A stretch of 64,000 bases of DNA from Clostridia bacterium (GTDB lineage: Bacteria; Bacillota; Clostridia; Oscillospirales; Acutalibacteraceae). The notes below the pieces were generated by a model. That model ran no database searches and was not told the origin of the DNA. It saw only the letters and a program-made list of their open reading frames with translations. A program made the translations under genes and the position numbers. Position 1 is the first letter of the stretch; every line of letters starts with the position of its first letter. Positions 17,974-26,616 of the stretch are shown piece after piece. The stretch is from NCBI GenBank assembly GCA_900771085.1, contig CAAGMR010000060.1, positions 1 through 64,000 on the forward strand, read 5' to 3'.

Positions 17974-18717
17974 TTGGAATACATTGATAAGATTCTTCCA
18001 AAGAAAATCCTTTTCACATCGGGAAAAGGAGGCGTCGGCAAGTCTACTCTTGCTTCCGCATTTGCGAAAACACTTGCTTCCGACGGAAAGAAAGTCCTGC
18101 TTGTAGACTTCGATATATCTCTTAGAACACTTGATATTATGCTTGGCCTTGATGGTCTTGTTCTTTACGACTGGTACGACGCTGTCTCAGGCATTTGCGA
18201 TGTTGCAGACGCAATAGTATCCGACGAGGAAGGCGGACCGGCACTTCTTCCGGCACCTCTTCTCAATGTAAATGTAACCAAAGACCAGGTCAGAAAGATG
18301 ATAGCTTCAATCGAGGACGAGTATGATTTCATCATACTCGACAGCCCTGCCGGAGTCGGCAGCGGCTTTGAGGCGGCTTTGTGCACAGCCGATCAGGCCT
18401 TCGTTATATCCACCCCGGACAATGTCTGCGTACGAAGCGCAAGCGTTGCCGCAGACAAGCTTGCCGCAAAGGGGATACGCTCCGGCCTCATTATTAACCG
18501 CTTCCGCAAGAAGACAGTTAATAACGGCAGAGCATTAAACATTGACGACGTAATTGACTCAACGGGAGTTACACTCATCGGCATTGTTCCGGAAGATCCA
18601 AAGCTTTCTTATTCCGCACAGACCGGAAGCGCACTTGATGAAAGCACAAAGGGTGCCGCAGCAGTCAGAAGAATCATAAAAAGAATGTACGGTGAAGAAA
18701 TCCCGCTCAAAATCTAA
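17974..18717 (+). CDS. minD: MinD/ParA-type ATPase, probable division site selection protein MinD
   Basis: MinD is the membrane-cycling ATPase that, with MinC, keeps Z rings from forming near the poles. The deviant Walker A, GKGGVGKST, is at residues 17-25, and later blocks are VDFDISLRTLDIMLGL and FIILDSPAGVGSGFE. I prefer the TTG start, which has AGTGAGGTG in front. A GTG nine bases earlier would have almost no spacing to that site. The C-terminal end RRIIKRMYGEEIPLKI is only weakly amphipathic, and no minC or minE is in view, so a ParA-like role other than division-site selection remains possible. Its place after mrdA matches mre-min clusters of Firmicutes. Confidence 0.82.
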   Translation: MEYIDKILPKKILFTSGKGGVGKSTLASAFAKTLASDGKKVLLVDFDISLRTLDIMLGLDGLVLYDWYDAVSGICDVADAIVSDEEGGPALLPAPLLNVNVTKDQVRKMIASIEDEYDFIILDSPAGVGSGFEAALCTADQAFVISTPDNVCVRSASVAADKLAAKGIRSGLIINRFRKKTVNNGRALNIDDVIDSTGVTLIGIVPEDPKLSYSAQTGSALDESTKGAAAVRRIIKRMYGEEIPLKI

Positions 18718-18738
18718 ACAGAATATCAAAATATGTGG

Positions 18739-18768
18739 CTCTCCAAAACGTTGTTTTGGAGAGTTTTT
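18739..18768 (+). terminator. Rho-independent terminator after the mreC-mrdA-minD operon
   Basis: A perfect 11-bp stem, CTCTCCAAAAC (18739-18749) with GTTTTGGAGAG (18753-18763), is followed by five T. Confidence 0.95.
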
Positions 18769-18780
18769 ACAAAAACCTTA

Positions 18781-18809
18781 TTGTTAGCGGTGCGTTTTTA
18801 TGTTAAAAT
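18781..18809 (+). promoter_or_regulatory. Promoter of the mgsA-like gene
   Basis: TTGTTA at 18781-18786 and TAAAAT at 18804-18809 are separated by 17 bp, with an extended -10 TG at 18801-18802. Confidence 0.6.
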
Positions 18810-18841
18810 AATCATTACCGATAGTAAGGGAGGATTCACGT

Positions 18842-19285
18842 ATGAATATTGCTTTAATTGCGCATGATGTTAGAAAAGAGTTAATGACACAGTTCTGCAT
18901 AGCATATGCAGGTATTCTCAGTCAGCATAATCTTTGCGCAACAGGCACAACAGGCAAAAGCGTTTCAGATGCAACCGGCCTTCAGATTCAGTGCTTCCTC
19001 AGTGGCGATCAGGGCGGAGAACAGCAGATTGCCTCACGTATAGCATGCAACGAGATTGACCTTCTCCTCATGTTTGGAGACCCGCTCAATCCTAAGCCAA
19101 TGGAGCCTATAGAGACTACTCTCCTTAGACTTTGCAACGTTCACAACGTACCTGTTGCAACCAATATTGCAACAGCAGAAGCTCTCATTCATGCCCTTGC
19201 AAGAGGCGACCTTGACTGGCGTGACATCGTAAACCCGAAAGAGCAGTCACCAAGACAGTCCGCTGCAACACCGGAGCACATGTAA
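18842..19285 (+). CDS. Methylglyoxal synthase-like protein with changed active-site residues
   Basis: Methylglyoxal synthase converts dihydroxyacetone phosphate to methylglyoxal and phosphate. The 147 aa protein clearly has the MGS fold motifs: IALIAHD at the start, TGTTGK (34-39) and VATNIATAE. Aligned by eye with the E. coli enzyme, the catalytic D71 of GGDQQ is E60 here (GGEQQ), H98 is M87 and D101 is I90. The equivalents of D20 (D9) and D91 (D80) are kept. The enzyme may therefore be slow, altered or inactive. It is monocistronic, with its own promoter and terminator. The name mgsA is withheld for this reason. Confidence 0.8.
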   Translation: MNIALIAHDVRKELMTQFCIAYAGILSQHNLCATGTTGKSVSDATGLQIQCFLSGDQGGEQQIASRIACNEIDLLLMFGDPLNPKPMEPIETTLLRLCNVHNVPVATNIATAEALIHALARGDLDWRDIVNPKEQSPRQSAATPEHM

Positions 19286-19296
19286 ATAAACCGACA

Positions 19297-19332
19297 AAAG
19301 CCTTAAACATCGCGTTTAAGGCTTTATTTTTA
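19297..19332 (+). terminator. Rho-independent terminator after the mgsA-like gene
   Basis: AAAGCCTTAAAC (19297-19308) pairs perfectly with GTTTAAGGCTTT (19314-19325), followed by ATTTTTAT. Confidence 0.93.
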
Positions 19333-19399
19333 TCTGTTTGTTGTATATAATTTTAGGGTTAACAGTAAATTATCTTTTAAAATAAATTGGAGGAAGAAA

Positions 19400-20767
19400 A
19401 TGGCACTTGTAACCAAGGCTATAAAGGGTACACAGGATACTCTCCCTGGAGAGAGCAGCAAGCTGCGTTTCCTTGAAACAACCATCTCTGATATCGCAAC
19501 CTCATACGGCTTCCGTGAAATAAGAACTCCTGTTTTCGAGCATACCGAACTCTTCAACCGTTCAGTAGGTGACACAACAGATGTAGTTCAGAAAGAAATG
19601 TATACCTTCGAGGATAAGGGAGGAAGATCAATCACTCTTCGTCCGGAGGGAACAGCAGGTGCTGTTCGCTCATTCCTTGAGAATGGACTTTTCAATGAAC
19701 CAAGCCCATACAAGGTTTTCTATCATACATCATGCTATCGCTATGAGAAACCACAGGCAGGACGCCTTCGCGAATTCCATCAGTTTGGCGTAGAGTGCTT
19801 CGGCACACAGAGCCCTGCAGAAGATGCAGAAGTAATAGCTCTTGCAGACGAGATATTCAACTTCCTTGGAGTAAAGGACCTTGAACTTGAGATTAACTCT
19901 ATCGGCTGTCCTTGCTGCAGACCTAAGTATCAGGCTGCACTTAAAGAGTATTTTGAGCAGAACAAAGATCAGCTTTGCGAGACCTGTCTTGAAAGACTTG
20001 ACCGCAACCCTATGCGTATCATTGACTGCAAGGTTGAATCAGACGAACTTAAAGATGGCGCACCTGTAGTTCTTGATTATCTCTGCGATGAGTGCAACGA
20101 GCATTTTGAAGACCTCAAGAGCTATCTTGAAGCTATGAATATTGAATACAAAGTAAACCCTCGAATTGTTCGCGGACTTGACTACTACACAAAGACAGTA
20201 TTTGAATTCGTTTCAACCGGCATTGGTGCTCAGGGAACAGTTTGCGGCGGTGGTCGTTACGACGGTCTCTGCGAAGAACTTGGCGGAAAGCCAACTCCTG
20301 CTCTCGGCTTTGGCATGGGTATGGAAAGACTTCAGCTTCTCCTTAAAGCTCAGGGTATTGAACTTCCTGAAGAGGAGCCATGTTCACTTTACATTGCTTC
20401 AGCCGGTAAAGAAGGTACCGTTAAGGCTGCTGCAATTGCACATGACCTTCGCGCAGAAGGTGTTTTCTGTATGTTTGACACAGTTGGCAGAAGCATAAAG
20501 GCTCAGATGAAATTTGCCAACAAGATTGGCGCTGAGTTTGTTGTCGTTATCGGTTCAGACGAACTTAATACCGGCAAGGCTGAACTCAAGGAGATGCAGA
20601 CAGGCAAAACACAGATTATAAACCTTGAAACTCTTGCTGAAGACTTCAGCGACATTGCCATCAAGGCGTCCGTGTCAAAATTCGCAGATGAATTTGCAGG
20701 CACAGATCTTGAAGGTGTTGATCTTGGAAACATAGACCTTAATTCCTTAATGGGAGGAAACTTTTAA
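19400..20767 (+). CDS. hisS: Histidyl-tRNA synthetase
   Basis: This class II synthetase charges tRNA-His. The 455 aa protein shows KGTQDTLPGES near the N-terminus, motif 2 with RYEKPQAGRLREFHQFGVE, and the His-specific signatures RGLDYYTKTVFEF and GGGRYDGL. The anticodon-binding domain follows. About 30 extra residues at the C-terminus after that domain are acidic and Gly/Leu-rich (TDLEGVDLGNIDL), longer than the usual end of HisRS. The start has GGAGGAAG in front. A TATAAT at 19346-19351 could be its -10, but no good -35 was found. The stop overlaps the aspS start (TAATG), the classical hisS-aspS operon. Confidence 0.96.
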   Translation: MALVTKAIKGTQDTLPGESSKLRFLETTISDIATSYGFREIRTPVFEHTELFNRSVGDTTDVVQKEMYTFEDKGGRSITLRPEGTAGAVRSFLENGLFNEPSPYKVFYHTSCYRYEKPQAGRLREFHQFGVECFGTQSPAEDAEVIALADEIFNFLGVKDLELEINSIGCPCCRPKYQAALKEYFEQNKDQLCETCLERLDRNPMRIIDCKVESDELKDGAPVVLDYLCDECNEHFEDLKSYLEAMNIEYKVNPRIVRGLDYYTKTVFEFVSTGIGAQGTVCGGGRYDGLCEELGGKPTPALGFGMGMERLQLLLKAQGIELPEEEPCSLYIASAGKEGTVKAAAIAHDLRAEGVFCMFDTVGRSIKAQMKFANKIGAEFVVVIGSDELNTGKAELKEMQTGKTQIINLETLAEDFSDIAIKASVSKFADEFAGTDLEGVDLGNIDLNSLMGGNF

Positions 20768-22554
20768 TGGATACAATGAATGGACTTAAACGTACAAATT
20801 ACTGCAATGACTTCTCAATTGAGTCAGTTGGCAGTGAAGTAGTCGTTTGTGGTTGGGCAGCAAAGGCAAGAAACTTAGGACAGCTCATATTTGTGGATCT
20901 TCGTGACCGCACAGGTATTGTCCAGCTTGCATTTGATGATGACACAGCTGCCGATATTTTCGAAAAGGCATCTACAGTACGTTCTGAATTTGTTCTTATG
21001 GCTAAGGGCACAGTTCGTGAACGTTCCTCAAAGAATAAAGAGATAGCAACAGGTGATATTGAAATCGCAGTTACAGATCTTCGTATCCTTGGCAAGTCTG
21101 AGACACCTCCATTTGAGATTACAGACGATTGCAACACAGCTGAGCTTACAAGACTCAAGTATCGCTATCTTGACCTTCGCAGACCTGAACTTTCAAAGAA
21201 CATTCTTATGAGACATAAGCTTGCGAAGATTACTCGTGACTATTTCGACGAGCAGGGCTTCATTGAGATTGAAACACCAATGCTCATCAAGTCAACTCCT
21301 GAAGGAGCAAGAGACTTCCTTGTACCAAGCCGTATTCACAACGGTGAATTCTATGCTCTTCCTCAGTCACCACAGCTTTACAAGCAGCTTTCAATGGTTG
21401 CCGGTTTTGACCGCTACATGCAGCTTGCACGCTGCTTCCGCGACGAAGATCTTCGCGCAGACCGTCAGCCTGAATTCACACAGATTGACCTTGAAATGTC
21501 TTTCGTAGAAATGGAAGATGTTCTTTCTATCGGTGAAGGATACATGCAGAGAGTATTCAAAGAAGCTCTCGGAATTGACATTCAGCTTCCACTTCCTCGT
21601 CTTACTTTCAGAGAGGCAATGGAACGCTACGGTTCAGACAAACCTGATACCCGTTACGGCATGGAGATTTACAACATCTCTGATATCGTAAAAGACTGCG
21701 GCTTCGGCGTATTTGAATCAGCTGTCGCTGATGGCGGCTCTGTTCGTGCCATCACCGCAAAGGGCGGTTCAGCAGCTGTATCAAAGAAGGGTATCAAAAA
21801 GCTTACAGAAGAAGCAAAGGGTATTGGTGCCAAGGGTCTTGCATGGGTACGTATCGATGGCGAGACAACAGCATCATTTGACAAGTTCGTAAGCGAAGAT
21901 GTTATGAATGCCATCATCAAAGCAGGAGATGCAGAAGATGGCGACCTTATCCTCATCATTGCTGACAGCAACAACAAGCATACACTTTCAATCCTCGGCT
22001 CATTACGTCAGATGATGGCAAAGAAGCTCGACATTATTCCTGAAGGTATGTATAACCTTCTCTGGATTGTTGAGATGCCATTCTTTGAGTTTGACGAGGA
22101 TCTTGGCGAATGGGTTGCAATGCATCATCCATTCACTGCACCTCTTGAAGAGTGCATTCCTTACCTTGAAAGTGACAAGGGCAATGTACGTGCACAGAGC
22201 TATGACATGGTTCTTAACGGCATCGAGCTTTCATCAGGTTCTATCCGTATTACAGATCCTGAACTTCAGGCTCGTATATTCAACCTTCTCGGCATGAGCG
22301 ACGAAGAAGCATATGCAAAGTTCGGCTTCCTCATTGACGCATTCAAGTACGGTGCTCCACCTCATGGCGGTATGGCTCTTGGCCTCGACAGACTTTGCAT
22401 GCAGCTTATCGGCGCAGAGACACTCCGTGACGTAGTTGCATTCCCTAAGATTAAAGACGCATCAGAACCAATGACCAGCTGCCCATCTCCTGCAGATGCA
22501 GAACAGCTTGAGGTTCTCGGTATCTGCCTCGCAGAGAAAGAGACAGAAGAATAA
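20767..22554 (+). CDS. aspS: Aspartyl-tRNA synthetase
   Basis: This bacterial-type class II synthetase charges tRNA-Asp. The 595 aa protein has an N-terminal OB-fold anticodon domain (VCGWAAKARNLGQLIFVDLRDRTG), the catalytic core with SPQLYKQLSM and CFRDEDLRADRQPEF, the GAD insertion domain typical of bacterial AspRS, and the C-terminal GLDRLCMQL motif 3. Translation is probably coupled to hisS through a one-base overlap. No Asn-specific features were searched, so charging of tRNA-Asn with Asp is left open. Confidence 0.97.
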   Translation: MDTMNGLKRTNYCNDFSIESVGSEVVVCGWAAKARNLGQLIFVDLRDRTGIVQLAFDDDTAADIFEKASTVRSEFVLMAKGTVRERSSKNKEIATGDIEIAVTDLRILGKSETPPFEITDDCNTAELTRLKYRYLDLRRPELSKNILMRHKLAKITRDYFDEQGFIEIETPMLIKSTPEGARDFLVPSRIHNGEFYALPQSPQLYKQLSMVAGFDRYMQLARCFRDEDLRADRQPEFTQIDLEMSFVEMEDVLSIGEGYMQRVFKEALGIDIQLPLPRLTFREAMERYGSDKPDTRYGMEIYNISDIVKDCGFGVFESAVADGGSVRAITAKGGSAAVSKKGIKKLTEEAKGIGAKGLAWVRIDGETTASFDKFVSEDVMNAIIKAGDAEDGDLILIIADSNNKHTLSILGSLRQMMAKKLDIIPEGMYNLLWIVEMPFFEFDEDLGEWVAMHHPFTAPLEECIPYLESDKGNVRAQSYDMVLNGIELSSGSIRITDPELQARIFNLLGMSDEEAYAKFGFLIDAFKYGAPPHGGMALGLDRLCMQLIGAETLRDVVAFPKIKDASEPMTSCPSPADAEQLEVLGICLAEKETEE

Positions 22555-22588
22555 AAGGAGCCGGCAAATCCGGCCATAAGGAGAATTT

Positions 22589-23470
22589 ATGTTAGAAACA
22601 GTAAAAGATATCCTTCTTGATACCGGAAAAGATACATTGGAAATCATACCGGTGCTTTTGATAGCCTATCTTTTAATGGAATTTCTTGAGAAGCACACAT
22701 CAGAGAAAACGAACAATGTAATTCGACAGTCAGGCCGTTTCGGCCCGATAATCGGCGGATTGCTGGGCGCATTTCCGCAGTGTGGCTTTTCAGCGGCAGC
22801 ATCATCGCTTTATGCCGGAAGAGTAATCACTGTAGGTACATTGCTTGCAGTTTTCCTGTCGACATCAGATGAGATGCTTCCGATTTTCATTTCAGAAAAT
22901 GTTCCTGCCGGAACGATTATTAAGATTCTGGCAGCAAAGGTAATTGTGGGTATCATCTTTGGACTTCTCACAGACATGGGCGTACGAATTTTCAGAGTTC
23001 GACACCATAGAAGTGCCTTTGATGATATGGACATTGAACATTTCTGTGAGCACGAAGCTGCTCACGAAGAGGAAGACGGTATTTTCGTTTCGGCTTTAAA
23101 GCATACGGTAAAGGTAACCGTGTTTATATTCCTCGTTTCACTTATACTTAATGCCATTATTGAAATGGTAGGCATTGATCATCTCAGCAATGCGGTTATC
23201 AACAAACCGGTTGTTGGTGAGGCTCTGGCCGGCCTCGTTGGTCTTGTTCCAAACTGTGCGGCATCCGTGGTAATCACACAGCTTTATCTGGAAGGCGCAA
23301 TCGGTTCCGGTCCTCTCATGTCCGGACTTCTGGTTGGAGCGGGTATCGGACTTCTGGTACTTTTCCGTTCGAACGACAATATGAAGAAAAATGCCATGAT
23401 TACAGCCCTGCTTTATGCTGCAGGTGTGGTATCAGGTATTATCATCGATGTAATAGGAATAGCGTTTTAA
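22589..23470 (+). CDS. ArsP_2-type putative manganese/metal transporter
   Basis: The protein belongs to the family annotated as putative manganese transporter or arsenic efflux-like permease (ArsP_2). It has 293 aa with about eight hydrophobic helices. Two related halves each carry a Pro/Cys motif between helices: GAFPQCGFSAA and GLVPNCAASVV. The central cytosolic loop has a His/Glu-rich segment (HFCEHEAAHEEED) that could bind metal. It is preceded by AAGGAG and lies 34 nt after aspS. The transported substrate is not established; manganese is the usual database suggestion. Confidence 0.82.
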   Translation: MLETVKDILLDTGKDTLEIIPVLLIAYLLMEFLEKHTSEKTNNVIRQSGRFGPIIGGLLGAFPQCGFSAAASSLYAGRVITVGTLLAVFLSTSDEMLPIFISENVPAGTIIKILAAKVIVGIIFGLLTDMGVRIFRVRHHRSAFDDMDIEHFCEHEAAHEEEDGIFVSALKHTVKVTVFIFLVSLILNAIIEMVGIDHLSNAVINKPVVGEALAGLVGLVPNCAASVVITQLYLEGAIGSGPLMSGLLVGAGIGLLVLFRSNDNMKKNAMITALLYAAGVVSGIIIDVIGIAF

Positions 23471-23540
23471 AGCGTATTTCTATTTACGTGATGGTTTGTA
23501 GTATAATAATCACAAGTTTCCAAAAAAGGAGTTTTGACCT

Positions 23541-24815
23541 ATGAAAAAAGAGACAAAATGCATACAGGCCGGTTATGTTCCGGGCAATGGCGAATCACGT
23601 CTTCCACCAATTGTACAGAGTACAACATTCAAATATGACACCAGCGAAGACATGGGTAAGCTTTTTGATCTCGAAGCATCAGGCTACTTCTATACACGTC
23701 TTCAGAACCCTACAAACGACTACGTAGCAGCAAAGATTGCAGCTCTTGAAGGTGGTACAGCAGCAATGCTTACTTCTTCAGGTCAGGCAGCATCTTTCTT
23801 CTCCGTTTTTAATATTGCAAATGCAGGTGATCATGTAATCGCATCAACATCAATTTATGGCGGTACATTTAACCTCTTCAACGTAACAATGAAGAAGATG
23901 GGCATCGATTTCACATTCGTTGATCCTGAATGCTCAGATGAGGAACTTGAGGCTGCATTCCAGCCAAACACCAAGTGCGTTTTCGGCGAAACAATTGCAA
24001 ACCCTGCTCTCATCGTTTTTGATATTGAGCGTTTTGCAAAGGCTGCTCATGCCCATGGGGTTCCTCTTATCATCGATAACACATTTGCAACACCAATTAA
24101 CTGCCGTCCATTTGAGTGGGGCGCAGATATCGTAATCCACTCCACAACCAAGTACATGGATGGACATGACGCAGGCGTTGGCGGATGCATCGTTGATTCA
24201 GGCAATTTTGACTGGCTTGCACATGCAGACAAGTTCCCTGGACTTACAACTCCTGACGAATCCTACCACGGCATCACTTATGCCGAAAAGTTTGGCAAGG
24301 AAGGCGCATACATCACCAAGGCTACATCTCAGCTTATGAGAGACCTCGGTTCAATCCAGTCTCCACAGAATGCTTACTACTTAAACCTTGGTCTTGAGTC
24401 TCTTGCAGTACGCGTTGAACGCCACTGCCAGAATGCTCAGAAGGTAGCTGAATTCCTTCAGTCAAATGAGAATGTTACATGGGTTAATTATCCTGGTCTT
24501 CCGGGAAACAAATATTATGAAAGAGCACAGAAGTATCTTCCTGATGGTTCCTGCGGCGTAATTTCTTTCGGCGTTAAGGGCGGCCGCCCTGCAGCCGAGA
24601 AGTTTATGAAGGGCCTCAAGGTTGCAATCATTGCAACTCATGTTGCTGATGCTCATACATGTGTTCTTCATCCTGCTTCATCAACTCACAGACAGCTCAC
24701 AGACGCTGAACTTGAAGCTGCAGGTGTAGGTGCAGATCTTGTACGTTTCTCTGTAGGTATCGAAAATGTTGACGATATCATTGAGGACCTTCAGCAGGCT
24801 CTTGCCAACATCTGA
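23541..24815 (+). CDS. metY: O-acetylhomoserine sulfhydrylase (aminocarboxypropyltransferase)
   Basis: This PLP enzyme makes homocysteine from O-acetylhomoserine and sulfide. The 424 aa length and the beginning KKETKCIQAGYVPGNGESR fit the MetY branch of the Cys/Met metabolism family. PLP-binding segments are visible: YTRLQNPT, SSGQAA, and STTKYMDGH with the Schiff-base lysine at K204. The C-terminal VADAHTCVLHPASSTHRQL is typical of the family. A TATAAT at 23502-23507 probably serves as the -10. No S-box riboswitch was seen in the 70-nt upstream gap. Cystathionine gamma-synthase or a lyase is the alternative, less likely by motif. Confidence 0.92.
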   Translation: MKKETKCIQAGYVPGNGESRLPPIVQSTTFKYDTSEDMGKLFDLEASGYFYTRLQNPTNDYVAAKIAALEGGTAAMLTSSGQAASFFSVFNIANAGDHVIASTSIYGGTFNLFNVTMKKMGIDFTFVDPECSDEELEAAFQPNTKCVFGETIANPALIVFDIERFAKAAHAHGVPLIIDNTFATPINCRPFEWGADIVIHSTTKYMDGHDAGVGGCIVDSGNFDWLAHADKFPGLTTPDESYHGITYAEKFGKEGAYITKATSQLMRDLGSIQSPQNAYYLNLGLESLAVRVERHCQNAQKVAEFLQSNENVTWVNYPGLPGNKYYERAQKYLPDGSCGVISFGVKGGRPAAEKFMKGLKVAIIATHVADAHTCVLHPASSTHRQLTDAELEAAGVGADLVRFSVGIENVDDIIEDLQQALANI

Positions 24816-24862
24816 TAAAATCATATAACCGCTTATTTACCCTTATTGGGGAGGTGCATGTT

Positions 24863-25444
24863 ATGAAAAAAGTAATTTCACTGGTACTGATTCTTTGCAT
24901 GTGTTTCTCATTAACTGCATGTTTCGGTGATGAGAATGACCCAAAGAATCAGAATGCGAAAACGGTTTCAATTCTTGTTCCAAACAGTTTCTTTAAGACT
25001 TTTGATGCTTCAAAGAGGGATCTTAAAGAAGAAATCACAGACCTGGGTCCTAACTTCTATACAGATGTAGACCTTGAGAAGGACGGAGTTCTCGTAACAA
25101 TGACTCCGGAACAGCGTACAAGCCTTATTGAATACTATGCTGCAAGATACGAGGACTATGTTGATGACATCGAAGCCCTTGGAAAGGGCTGTGGCGTTGC
25201 AGGCTCTGACAGCTACAAGGAAATTGTATTTGTTGTAGATGCATCTACTCCAAAGGAGGCCAGAAAAGCTGCCGAGGACGCAATTACAGAGATGCTGAAG
25301 AATTATGCAATTAATCAGAATCTCGCAACTCCTCCTGATGAAATCAACTGGACCATCACAGCAACATTCTCAACCATCGGTGGAACAGATACATCGATCA
25401 GTATCCCTGAGGGTACACTTGATTATTCAACACTTTGGAGTTAA
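24863..25444 (+). CDS. Lipoprotein of unknown function
   Basis: A signal peptide of about 19 residues ends in the lipobox LTAC, with the lipidated cysteine at C20, so the mature protein should be anchored on the outer face of the membrane. The remaining about 170 residues are soluble and rich in Asp, Glu and Lys. I do not recognise a family. The ATG follows GGGGAGGTG. A GTG nine bases earlier lies within that binding site and is rejected. The next gene starts two bases after the stop and codes for a membrane-anchored GIY-YIG protein, so the two are cotranscribed. Confidence 0.75.
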   Translation: MKKVISLVLILCMCFSLTACFGDENDPKNQNAKTVSILVPNSFFKTFDASKRDLKEEITDLGPNFYTDVDLEKDGVLVTMTPEQRTSLIEYYAARYEDYVDDIEALGKGCGVAGSDSYKEIVFVVDASTPKEARKAAEDAITEMLKNYAINQNLATPPDEINWTITATFSTIGGTDTSISIPEGTLDYSTLWS

Positions 25445-25446
25445 AA

Positions 25447-25983
25447 ATGCCGGAAGAAATGTATAAGTACATATGTGTTTATGTCCTGCTTATAATCGGT
25501 TTTATAATTATTACCCGCTCTTTGCTTACACGCAAAGAGCGTCGTATTTTACGCTCAATTAAAAATGCAAAGCCGGTTTTCTATGAAGACTTTGAAGAAA
25601 ACTGGATTGTTGAGAGACAGGGCGCAGAAAAGGAACCGAAAGGATACAAATACGAAAAGTTCCCGGGCTGCTACGTCATGCTTATCTTTGAAAAACCGGT
25701 ATACGACGGAAATTATTCCAACTGGGATGATATCTACATTGGCCAGTCGGTCAATGTTACAAACCGCGTTCACAACCATTTCACCGGCAAAGGCAAGGGC
25801 GACGTTTATGCCGACATAAAATATGGGCGCTATGTTTATGTTCAGCTCATTCCCTGCAAAAAGGAAGAGCTCAACGATCTGGAACGTGCCCTTATTGAAG
25901 TCTACAATGCCACGGAATCATACAACGATACCGTGGGCGGAGCAAAGGAACAGAAAAAGAAAAGAAGATTATTCAGAAAATAA
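25447..25983 (+). CDS. Membrane-anchored GIY-YIG domain protein
   Basis: GIY-YIG domains are small nuclease folds found in UvrC, homing endonucleases and restriction enzymes. Here an N-terminal transmembrane helix (about 7-26) is followed by a basic linker and a GIY-YIG core. The first motif is present as GCY (74-76), the second as YIG (97-99), R107 takes the place of the catalytic arginine, and E147 in DLERALIEVYN the place of the metal-binding glutamate. The last 15 residues are strongly basic. The protein has 178 aa. GGAG at 25437-25440 supports the ATG start. A membrane-bound nuclease of this type is unusual, and the substrate is unknown. Confidence 0.78.
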   Translation: MPEEMYKYICVYVLLIIGFIIITRSLLTRKERRILRSIKNAKPVFYEDFEENWIVERQGAEKEPKGYKYEKFPGCYVMLIFEKPVYDGNYSNWDDIYIGQSVNVTNRVHNHFTGKGKGDVYADIKYGRYVYVQLIPCKKEELNDLERALIEVYNATESYNDTVGGAKEQKKKRRLFRK

Positions 25984-26012
25984 AAACCGCCTCTTAAAGA
26001 GGCGGTTTTTTT
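25982..26012. terminator. Bidirectional terminator between converging genes
   Basis: CCGCCTC (25987-25993) pairs with GAGGCGG (25999-26005), extended by A/T runs on both sides, so it can work on both strands. It separates the GIY-YIG gene from the converging radical SAM gene. Confidence 0.93.
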
Positions 26013-26616
26013 ATTCTTCATAAGGTCTTATTCTGAGTTTGACTCCTAGTTCGTCGGTTATGCGTTTGCAGTCTGCCTGCACCTCCGGTGTGGTTACCGG
26101 CTCGCCAACAATTGTCATTACGATATTAGGAACATACGGTTTTGCAGACTTTGTAAAATCAAGCATTGCCTGATAAGATTCTTCGCCGAAACAAGGTCTT
26201 ACGACATCAAGATACTCCTTAGGGTCATTTGTGTTAAGTGAGATTGAAAGAGTATCAATGAGGCCCTTCATTTTCACAGCTGTAGGTTCGCCCCAGATAA
26301 GGTCTGAAAGCCCGTTTGTGTTGATTCTGGTTGGAGTTTTGTAATTGGCTTTGATATGAGCCGCAACTTCAAGAAGGTCATCAAGTCTTTCGGTTGGCTC
26401 GCCATAACCGCAGAAAACAACTTCATCATAGGCGTTAACATCCCACTTGTCGATGTCATTTATTACTTCTTCAACCCCGGGCTCTCTTTCAAGCCAGAGT
26501 GAGTCTGAGCCATATACACCGTCTCCGTTATTACGAAGGCAGAATGTGCATGCGCATGGGCATTTATTTGTCATATTAACATATATGCTGTTTTTTACCT
26601 GATATGTGATAGTCAT
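26011..26616 (-). CDS. TatD-associated radical SAM protein
   Basis: The 201 aa protein carries the radical SAM cluster motif CxxxCxxC as C19, C23 and C26 (with an extra C21). A GYGEPTERLDD segment, the usual GGE-type SAM contact, follows, then RINTNGL. Length and layout match the family described as TatD-nuclease-associated radical SAM proteins, whose reaction is unknown. No tatD gene lies beside it here. Its start overlaps the end of the pyridoxamine kinase gene by four bases (ATGA), so both are translated from one message. Function remains open. Confidence 0.83.
   Translation of the reverse strand: MTITYQVKNSIYVNMTNKCPCACTFCLRNNGDGVYGSDSLWLEREPGVEEVINDIDKWDVNAYDEVVFCGYGEPTERLDDLLEVAAHIKANYKTPTRINTNGLSDLIWGEPTAVKMKGLIDTLSISLNTNDPKEYLDVVRPCFGEESYQAMLDFTKSAKPYVPNIVMTIVGEPVTTPEVQADCKRITDELGVKLRIRPYEE

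Noticed and set aside
22559..22573. Small GCCGG-CAAAT-CCGGC hairpin after aspS as terminator
   Set aside because: The stem is only five bases and no T run follows, and the ribosome binding site of the next gene is directly behind it.
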